Assembly: GCA_003556955.1 (NCBI GenBank)
Contig: PWQB01000405.1
Span: forward strand, 1-10,962
Length of the DNA: 10,962 bases
Source: Nostocaceae cyanobacterium CSSed10_463m
GTDB taxonomy: Bacteria; Cyanobacteriota; Cyanobacteriia; Cyanobacteriales; Nostocaceae
Direction: 5' to 3'
Numbering within the stretch: position 1 is the first letter of the stretch; every line of letters starts with the position of its first letter. The notes beneath the pieces are model-generated. The model worked only from the letters and a program-made list of their open reading frames with translations. It ran no database searches and was not told where the DNA came from. The position numbers and the translations under genes were made by a program. Positions 6,851 through 10,962 of this stretch are shown one piece after another.

Positions 6851-7182
6851 TCTTGTAAACAAATGACAGTAATTTACCAGTAAGTGTAATACATCAAAAA
6901 TTAATCAACTCCAGATACCGTCACGAAATAAATCTGTAGTTGATGTCAAGGGAAATTGGTGTATATGTAACTTATCTACATTTTTCCCCAGTTTTCTCCG
7001 CAGTTATTGTAGAGAATTGTCTATTTTAATTATTGTTTTGTCATCATGATCTACGAATGTGGCGTGTAATGCTGTTGCATAACTCATAATTTTGCTAGAA
7101 TATATTCAAAGCTTTGTGGAATCTTCTCTTCGTAAACTTCCGGTGCTTGTAGAAATTACCATTAACTTACCGCATTAACATT
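6851..7182. other. Noncoding stretch between the TPR gene and patX, with a hairpin
   Basis: No ORF is supported. An 11-bp stem with one mismatch (TCAACT-c-CAGAT at 6905-6916 with ATCTG-t-AGTTGA at 6932-6943, 15-nt loop) lies 55 bp after the TPR stop. It lacks a T-run, so it is either a processed 3' end or a repeat. Further on are TTGCAT (7075-7080) and TAGAAT (7096-7101), a possible promoter with a short 15-bp spacer, and the DIF-like box listed separately. The region is long enough to be a regulated upstream region for the small gene at 7183. Confidence 0.5.
7139..7167 (+). promoter_or_regulatory. Possible DIF-type promoter of patX
   Basis: TCCGGT (7139-7144) differs by one base from the TCCGGA (DIF1) element reported near -35 of promoters switched on in differentiating heterocyst cells. 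After a 17-bp spacer comes TTAACT (7162-7167), a weak -10. The implied leader is only about 10 nt. The match is short, so this is suggestive only. Confidence 0.3.
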
Positions 7183-7350
7183 ATGAATCGCTTCACCTCT
7201 GGCTTGTTTGTAGGTTTGCAAGCGTCTATGTCATCTCTGGCCATTTCTCAGAGAAGCAATAGTGCTAAACACCTACCCATTTCTAACTATATCTATGACG
7301 GTGGACTTAACTTTGATCGTGGATCAGGACGCATCGGGCGCGGTTGCTAA
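7183..7350 (+). CDS. patX: Small RGSGR-pentapeptide protein, PatX-like heterocyst pattern regulator
   Basis: This 55-codon ORF starts at ATG 7183; the frame upstream is closed by TAG at 7150, and the only other ATG is codon 16. The N-terminus is signal-like: Arg3, then a mildly hydrophobic run (about 7-21, GLFVGLQASMSSLAI). The polar middle contains NYIYDGGLNFD, and near the C-terminus is RGSGR (residues 46-50), followed by only IGRGC. RGSGR is the pentapeptide of PatS and HetN that binds HetR and blocks heterocyst differentiation. PatX is a later-described family of short proteins in filamentous cyanobacteria with RG(S/T)GR near the C-terminus. The product should be processed to a peptide that moves to neighbouring cells and inhibits HetR. 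PatS itself is much shorter and ends in the pentapeptide; HetN is a ketoreductase; so PatX fits best. There is no Shine-Dalgarno. It lies alone in a noncoding stretch, with structured hairpins following it. Confidence 0.72.
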   Translation: MNRFTSGLFVGLQASMSSLAISQRSNSAKHLPISNYIYDGGLNFDRGSGRIGRGC

Positions 7351-7373
7351 ATCCGCCTTAATGAAGTTGAATA

Positions 7374-7413
7374 TTCTCTCATTTGAATAATTATTGAAAT
7401 ATTCATGAGAGAA
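7374..7413 (+). terminator. Long hairpin just after patX
   Basis: TTCTCTCAT (7374-7382) pairs with ATGAGAGAA (7405-7413). After a 2-nt bulge GAATA (7385-7389) pairs with TATTC (7400-7404), leaving a 10-nt loop. This is a 14-bp stem 24 bp after the patX stop. No T-run follows, so it could define or protect the mRNA 3' end instead of acting as a classical intrinsic terminator. Confidence 0.4.
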
Positions 7414-7423
7414 ATTAAGCAAT

Positions 7424-7455
7424 GCGATCGCCGAAGGCGGGGCTTTGCCCATCGC
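7424..7455. repeat. HIP1-associated three-way-junction palindrome
   Basis: The outer stem GCGAT/ATCGC (7424-7428 with 7451-7455) encloses two abutting hairpins, CGCC-GAA-GGCG (7429-7439) and GGGC-TTT-GCCC (7440-7450), with no unpaired base at the junction. It begins with the HIP1 octamer. Such compact palindromes are typical dispersed repeats of Nostocales intergenic DNA. Confidence 0.65.
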
Positions 7456-7529
7456 TAATACTCTGTTCTGGAAAATATCACCATGAACCAGAATTTGGCC
7501 CAGCGATCGCATTCAATCACCATTAATGT

Positions 7530-7562
7530 CAGGTCATTTACAACTTGATGACCTGTTGTTTT
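7530..7562 (+). terminator. Intrinsic-terminator-like hairpin
   Basis: CAGGTCAT (7530-7537) pairs perfectly with ATGACCTG (7548-7555) around a 10-nt loop and is followed by TTGTTTTG. It would end plus-strand transcripts running out of the patX region, upstream of the CYTH gene. Confidence 0.5.
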
Positions 7563-7638
7563 GCATTATACTTTAATTATCGATACTAAGGCAAAATTTT
7601 TTTGAGTATTTGCCCGAAAGCAATAATAATTTCACAAA

Positions 7639-8103
7639 ATGGCTAAAGAAATAGAGCGTAAATATTTACTTAAAGAAGATAGTTGGCGAAAAATAGCTCA
7701 AGGAAGTGTATATTGTCAAGGATACATCGCTACCAAAGATCAAGTTACTGTCCGTGTGCGGATAGTAGGACAACAAGGTTACTTGACGATTAAAGGGCCT
7801 AGTGTGGAATGTTCCAGGTTAGAGTTTGAGTATCCTATCCCGGTAGAAGATGCTCAAGAAATACTGAATACATTGTGTCAAAAACCTTTGATCAAAAAAG
7901 TTAGATACAAAGTAGAATGGGGCGGTTTGATTTGGGAAATAGACGAATTTGATGGTCTAAATAAAGGGCTAATTTTAGCAGAAGTCGAACTCAGTGATGC
8001 AAATCAACAAATTGAATTACCTCCTTGGATTGGTGAAGAAGTATCCCATGATCCTCGATATTTCAATAGCTATTTGGTAACAAATCCCTTTTCGCAATGG
8101 TAA
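7639..8103 (+). CDS. CYTH-domain protein (triphosphate tunnel metalloenzyme type)
   Basis: CYTH proteins form an eight-stranded beta tunnel that binds triphosphates with divalent metal; bacterial members of this size are usually inorganic triphosphatases or of unknown substrate. The 154-aa product starts with the hallmark EIERKYLL (Glu4, Glu6, Lys8 of ExExK). It continues with tunnel-facing basic and acidic residues: VRVRI (Arg39, Arg41), LTIKG (Lys52), SRLEFEYPI (Arg60, Glu62, Glu64), KKVRYKVE (Arg89, Lys91), WEIDEFDG (Glu100, Asp102, Asp105) and LAEVEL (Glu115, Glu117). All expected positions are filled, so an active enzyme is likely. The ATG at 7639 begins the conserved N-terminus. It is cytoplasmic and apparently transcribed alone. 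Confidence 0.92.
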   Translation: MAKEIERKYLLKEDSWRKIAQGSVYCQGYIATKDQVTVRVRIVGQQGYLTIKGPSVECSRLEFEYPIPVEDAQEILNTLCQKPLIKKVRYKVEWGGLIWEIDEFDGLNKGLILAEVELSDANQQIELPPWIGEEVSHDPRYFNSYLVTNPFSQW

Positions 8104-8123
8104 TTGTGGTATGGTGTTTTCCT

Positions 8124-8147
8124 CTAACAATCAGGATATGTTAGTTT
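8124..8147 (+). terminator. Weak hairpin after the CYTH gene
   Basis: CTAACA (8124-8129) pairs with TGTTAG (8139-8144) around 9 nt, 20 bp after the stop, followed by TTTGAAAG. The 6-bp AT-rich stem makes it a weak terminator candidate. Confidence 0.3.
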
Positions 8148-8184
8148 GAAAGCATCGTAGGTGATTTAAGTATCAGGGAAAATA

Positions 8185-8865
8185 ATGTCTGACTTAGTAT
8201 CTGTGTTGATCCTGTCCATCGCAGTGAGTTTAGATAGTTTTGGGGTGGGTATCACCTACGGAATGCGCCGCATTACCATTGGTTTTAAATCTCTAGCATT
8301 AATTACTCTGTGTACTGCCACTACATTACTGCTGGCTATGGGATTAGGCAATGCCATCAGCCATTTATTGCCGTTACAGTGGGCAGAACGTCTGGGAGGA
8401 TTCATATTACTGGGAATAGGCGCGATCGCAATTTTCAATAATTTTCGCTCTCGTCGTCAGCAAGCTATGCAATCACCATCTTCATTGCGGCCATCCTCAC
8501 GCCCAAAAACCACAACTCAGCCATCCCGGCCACCTTGGCTAAACTGGAAACCTCTGAGTATTATCCTAGACATCTGGGAATCCCCCCTGGCCGCAGATTT
8601 TGACGATTCGGGTGATATCACCAACTTAGAAGCCGTAGCCCTGGGTTTTTCCGTATCCCTAGACTCTTTTCTAGCGGGGATTGGGGCTGCTTTGGTGGGA
8701 CATTCTATCTGGCTGACTACAGTAATTATATCCGGGATGAGTGGCTGTCTGATCTATTTCGGGCTACAAGTTGGGATAGTTTTATCTCACAATCGGTTAC
8801 TGAATCAGCTATCCTATCTGCCTGGGATTTTGTTAATGATGCTGGGACTTTTAAAGTTTGTCTAG
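8185..8865 (+). CDS. ytaF: YtaF/MntP-family membrane protein (putative manganese efflux)
   Basis: This 226-aa integral inner-membrane protein consists of two homologous three-helix halves, as in the MntP/YtaF family. Helices lie at about 4-24, 34-55, 70-86, 148-170, 175-198 and 207-225. Each half has the conserved SLDSF at the membrane (15-19 with Asp17; 158-162 with Asp160), the likely metal-handling aspartates. The first half reads SLDSFGVGITYGMRRI, close to the YtaF subfamily, and SPLAADFDDSGDITNLEA (133-150) is the YtaF-type signature before helix 4. The inter-half loop (about 88-130) is longer, Ser/Pro/Arg-rich and probably cytoplasmic. E. coli MntP exports Mn2+; YtaF transport has not been settled as far as I know, so substrate is inference. 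AGGG lies 8 nt before the ATG. The VOC gene follows 15 bp later and may be co-transcribed. Confidence 0.88.
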   Translation: MSDLVSVLILSIAVSLDSFGVGITYGMRRITIGFKSLALITLCTATTLLLAMGLGNAISHLLPLQWAERLGGFILLGIGAIAIFNNFRSRRQQAMQSPSSLRPSSRPKTTTQPSRPPWLNWKPLSIILDIWESPLAADFDDSGDITNLEAVALGFSVSLDSFLAGIGAALVGHSIWLTTVIISGMSGCLIYFGLQVGIVLSHNRLLNQLSYLPGILLMMLGLLKFV

Positions 8866-8880
8866 TTGCAATTTATTAAT

Positions 8881-9249
8881 ATGGTTTTAGAATATACTGA
8901 AGCACTCGTCACCATAGCATCTGTTAATTTTGAAAAATTGGTCAATTTCTATCAAGAATTACTGCATAAAAAACCATCATCTCTCATCCCCAATGTTTAT
9001 GCAGAGTTTCAGCTTCCTGGGGTGAAATTGGGTATTTTTAAACCTCACAAAAACCATACCGCAGAATTTGCCAACTCAGGCAACAGTCAGATCAGTTTGT
9101 GTTTAGAAGTGAGGAATTTAGAACAAGCGATCGCACATCTAGCCAACTTGGGCTATGCACCGCCTGGAGAAATCTCCACAGCTTCCCACGGGCGAGAAAT
9201 TTACGCCTATGACCCCGACGGCAATCGGTTGATTTTACACCAAAAATAA
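8881..9249 (+). CDS. VOC-superfamily (glyoxalase/bleomycin-resistance fold) protein
   Basis: The 122-aa product has a single vicinal-oxygen-chelate domain of paired beta-alpha-beta-beta-beta modules. VTIASVNFEKLVNFYQELL opens module 1, LPGVKLGIFKP closes it, SLCLEVRNLEQAIAHLANLGY opens module 2, and GREIYAYDPDGNRLILHQ ends it with the typical DPDGN turn. VOC proteins range from glyoxalase I to drug-binding proteins and dioxygenases. The usual metal ligands are not obvious here, so the substrate is unknown. The ATG at 8881 starts at the first beta strand; a TTG five codons earlier (8866), abutting the ytaF stop, would only add MQFIN. The 15-bp spacing suggests an operon with ytaF. Confidence 0.85.
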   Translation: MVLEYTEALVTIASVNFEKLVNFYQELLHKKPSSLIPNVYAEFQLPGVKLGIFKPHKNHTAEFANSGNSQISLCLEVRNLEQAIAHLANLGYAPPGEISTASHGREIYAYDPDGNRLILHQK

Positions 9250-9264
9250 ACCCAATCACAGAAA

Positions 9265-9273
9265 TGTTATAAT
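9265..9273 (+). promoter_or_regulatory. Extended -10 promoter of rbgA
   Basis: TGTTATAAT contains a perfect -10 (TATAAT, 9268-9273) preceded by the TGn extension. No good -35 lies 17 bp upstream, as expected of extended -10 promoters. The start site would be near 9280, leaving a leader of about 15 nt. Confidence 0.6.
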
Positions 9274-9295
9274 GAGTAGTTATTGCTAATTAACT

Positions 9296-10180
9296 ATGTC
9301 TTTAACTCAAAACTATAAATTAAACCTGATTCAATGGTATCCAGGTCATATCGCCAAAGCAGAAAAGCAGCTTAAAGAGCAGCTAACACGGGTAGATGTG
9401 GTATTAGAAGTCAGAGATGCGCGGATTCCGTTGGCGACACATCACCCCCAAATAGATGAATGGGTGGGAGATAAGTCGCGTGTATTGGTATTGAATCGAT
9501 TAGATATGATTTCCCCCCAAGTGCGATCGCTGTGGATAGATTGGTTTAAGCAGCACGGTGAAGTCGCCTTATCTACCAATGCGAAACAAGGAAAAGGTAT
9601 AACAGCGATCGCCAAAGCCGCCCAAGCAGCTGGAATCAAACTCAATCAAAGAAGACGCGATCGCGGAATGCTACCTCGTCCAGTCCGGGCTGTAGTCATT
9701 GGTTTTCCCAACGTTGGTAAATCAGCACTCATTAACCGTCTTTTAGGAAAGCGAGTCGTCGAAAGTGCCGCCCGTCCAGGGGTAACTCGTTCCTTACGTT
9801 GGGTGAGAATTTCTGAACAATTAGAATTATTAGATGCGCCTGGAGTTATCCCCTTGAGAATGGGAAATCAAGAAGCCGCAGTCAAGTTAGCAATTTGTGA
9901 TGATATTGGTCAAGCATCTTACGATAATCAATTAATAGCAGCCGCCTTCATCGATTTAATCAACGAACTGCAAGAGACAGCCGGAAATTTATTACCACCA
10001 TCACCTTTATATACCCGCTATCAACTTGACCCTGTAATGTACACCGGAGAAAGTTATTTACACGCCTTAGCCGAACATCGTTACAAAGGTGACGTAGAAC
10101 GCACAGCCAGACATCTGTTAACAGATTTTCGTAAAGGCTTATTAGGCACAATCCCTCTAGAATTACCACCTAATTTTTAG
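9296..10180 (+). CDS. rbgA: Ribosome biogenesis GTPase RbgA/YlqF
   Basis: This circularly permuted GTPase of the YlqF/RbgA group assists late assembly of the 50S subunit. The G motifs are in permuted order, as the family requires: G4 NRLD (67-70), then G1 GFPNVGKS (136-143), G2 within PGVTR (161-165, Thr164) and G3 DAPG (180-183). The N-terminus NLIQWYPGHIAKAEKQL and DARIPLATHHPQID are family hallmarks. The C-terminal 100 residues form the helical domain that contacts rRNA (LAEHRYKGDVERTARHLLTDFRKGLLG). The length of 294 aa is normal. The ATG at 9296 is the first start after the promoter at 9265-9273. It is probably transcribed alone. Confidence 0.95.
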   Translation: MSLTQNYKLNLIQWYPGHIAKAEKQLKEQLTRVDVVLEVRDARIPLATHHPQIDEWVGDKSRVLVLNRLDMISPQVRSLWIDWFKQHGEVALSTNAKQGKGITAIAKAAQAAGIKLNQRRRDRGMLPRPVRAVVIGFPNVGKSALINRLLGKRVVESAARPGVTRSLRWVRISEQLELLDAPGVIPLRMGNQEAAVKLAICDDIGQASYDNQLIAAAFIDLINELQETAGNLLPPSPLYTRYQLDPVMYTGESYLHALAEHRYKGDVERTARHLLTDFRKGLLGTIPLELPPNF

Positions 10181-10247
10181 ATAAAAATTTCCGCAATTTT
10201 TGAGTAACATTTAAGTGTCAGGATAAAGTTTTATCTATCTAGAAAAA

Positions 10248-10856
10248 ATGTCAGAAATTATGGGCAGACAATACACCCTGATCATAGATAAATCGGGCAG
10301 CATGGAAAGCCCTAGCGAAATTCCAGGGAAAACCAGATGGCAAGTTATGCAAGAAAACACCTTAGCATTAGCTTGTAAGTGTGATCAGCTCGATCCAGAT
10401 GGTATCAATATTTACGTATTCTCTGGCAGACACAAAATGTATACGGGTGTGACTGCAAATAAAGTTAAGCAGATATTTCAAGAAAATAGCCCGGCGGGAA
10501 GCACCAACTTAGGAGGGGTACTCAAAGCAGCTTTTGATGACTTTTTCAACCGTCGGGGACAAGGTTTGACACCCAACGGTGAGACAATTATTGTGGTTAC
10601 AGATGGTGAACCAGATGATCGAAAATCTGTGTATGAGCAGATTATTCTCGCCAGCCGCAAAATAGACCGTGATGAAGAATTAGCCGTACTATTCTTTCAA
10701 ATTGGTGATGATCCCAGTGCTACTCAATTTCTCCGTACAGTAGATGACGAGTTGATCAACGCCGGCGCAAAGTTTGATATTGCTGATGTTACAACTGCTG
10801 ATGAAATTGAAGATATCGGTTTTGCCGCAGCTTTAGAAAAGGCGATTGTTGATTAA
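10248..10856 (+). CDS. von Willebrand factor type A domain protein
   Basis: The 202-aa protein is a single VWA domain with a complete metal-ion-dependent adhesion site: DKSGS (Asp14, Ser16, Ser18 of DxSxS), Thr86 in GSTNLGG and Asp119 in VVTDGEPDD. Intracellular bacterial VWA proteins of this kind usually work with a partner (MoxR-type ATPase, TerD-like stress proteins or a phosphatase), but none lies nearby in this window. No signal peptide or membrane segment is present, so it is cytosolic. ATG 10248 is taken as the start; ATG 10260 (residue 5) is possible and would lose only four residues. Its stop codon lies within the first unit of the heptamer repeat that follows. Confidence 0.9.
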   Translation: MSEIMGRQYTLIIDKSGSMESPSEIPGKTRWQVMQENTLALACKCDQLDPDGINIYVFSGRHKMYTGVTANKVKQIFQENSPAGSTNLGGVLKAAFDDFFNRRGQGLTPNGETIIVVTDGEPDDRKSVYEQIILASRKIDRDEELAVLFFQIGDDPSATQFLRTVDDELINAGAKFDIADVTTADEIEDIGFAAALEKAIVD

Positions 10857-10886
10857 TTCGTAATTCGTAATTCGTAATTCGTAATT
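10854..10886. repeat. Heptamer tandem repeat (STRR type)
   Basis: Four perfect copies of TAATTCG (10854-10881) are followed by a partial TAATT. The first TAA is the stop codon of the VWA gene. Short tandemly repeated heptamers are characteristic of heterocystous cyanobacteria and vary in copy number between strains. Confidence 0.85.
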
Positions 10887-10916
10887 AAGAGAGTACAAAC
10901 CTACAGCTAAACTGTA

Positions 10917-10928
10917 ACAGGACTTACG
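10917..10928. repeat. Partial copy of the ACAGGACTTACG repeat end
   Basis: ACAGGACTTACG is identical to 1484-1495, the left end of the 91-bp inverted-repeat element. The sequence diverges soon after (GTAAACAAAATT against GCAAAAATTGCC), and the window stops before any matching inverted end, so the element may continue outside. Confidence 0.5.
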
Positions 10929-10962
10929 TAAACAAAATTTGTCATGGCGACCGGAACGCATA

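Noticed and set aside
6966..6980. NtcA-like site TGTA...TACA
   Set aside because: The spacing between GTA and TAC is 7, not the required 8, and it is about 200 bp from the patX start.
7324..7512. 62-aa minus-strand frame with LVHGDIFQN, reminiscent of the HGD motif of phosphotransferase-type kinases
   Set aside because: It is antisense to the patX C-terminus and the HIP1 repeat region, a TGA sits directly before its ATG, and nothing else of the kinase family is present; the match is too short.
10183..10201. AAAAATT/AATTTTT stem after rbgA as a terminator
   Set aside because: A 7-bp stem of only A-T pairs is too weak and common in AT-rich DNA to call.
1..10962. tRNA, rRNA or CRISPR array
   Set aside because: No tRNA-like cloverleaf with TTC-A consensus, no rRNA sequence and no spacer-interrupted direct repeat array was seen by eye.

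Overview
The window looks like the chromosome of a filamentous, probably heterocyst-forming cyanobacterium (Nostocales: Nostoc/Anabaena/Nodularia relatives). The evidence is the very frequent HIP1 octamer GCGATCGC, cyanobacteria-typical genes (dapL for lysine/peptidoglycan synthesis, an Uma2/DUF820 nuclease), short tandem heptamers and dispersed palindromes, and a small ORF carrying the RGSGR pentapeptide known from PatS, HetN and PatX.

Layout. 1-1400: dapL with its own promoter and hairpin. 1480-1680: a cluster of dispersed repeats, one of which has become the apparent N-terminus of the next ORF. 1734-2342: Uma2-type nuclease. 2354-4364, minus strand: an AT-rich pair, rloA (ABC-type AAA ATPase, intact) and rloB (TOPRIM-like partner), overlapping by 8 bp; rloB is split by a 92-bp MITE with 18-bp terminal inverted repeats and a 10-bp target duplication. 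4365-5023: no protein gene; a repeat, then a highly foldable RNA region (about 4744-4918, possibly to 5003) that I read as a HEARO/IscB omega-RNA without an iscB gene. 5024-6850: a protein made of about 17 TPR repeats. 6851-7638: a largely noncoding stretch that contains a 55-codon ORF (7183-7350) which I call patX, followed by three distinct hairpin structures. 7639-10856: housekeeping-like genes on the plus strand: CYTH phosphatase-like protein, YtaF/MntP-family membrane protein, VOC-fold protein, RbgA/YlqF ribosome-assembly GTPase and a von Willebrand A protein. The end holds a heptamer repeat and a partial copy of the repeat end seen near 1486.

How it fits together. Most genes are independent transcription units. 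The segment from about 1480 to 5010 behaves as an accessory stretch: nuclease-like protein, relic two-gene RloA/RloB system, MITE and guide-RNA-like element. The most valuable items are the patX candidate, a diffusible-inhibitor-type peptide gene expected to act on HetR, the orphan omega-RNA, and the clean MITE disruption of rloB. All function calls are from motif recognition by eye; no database search was run.
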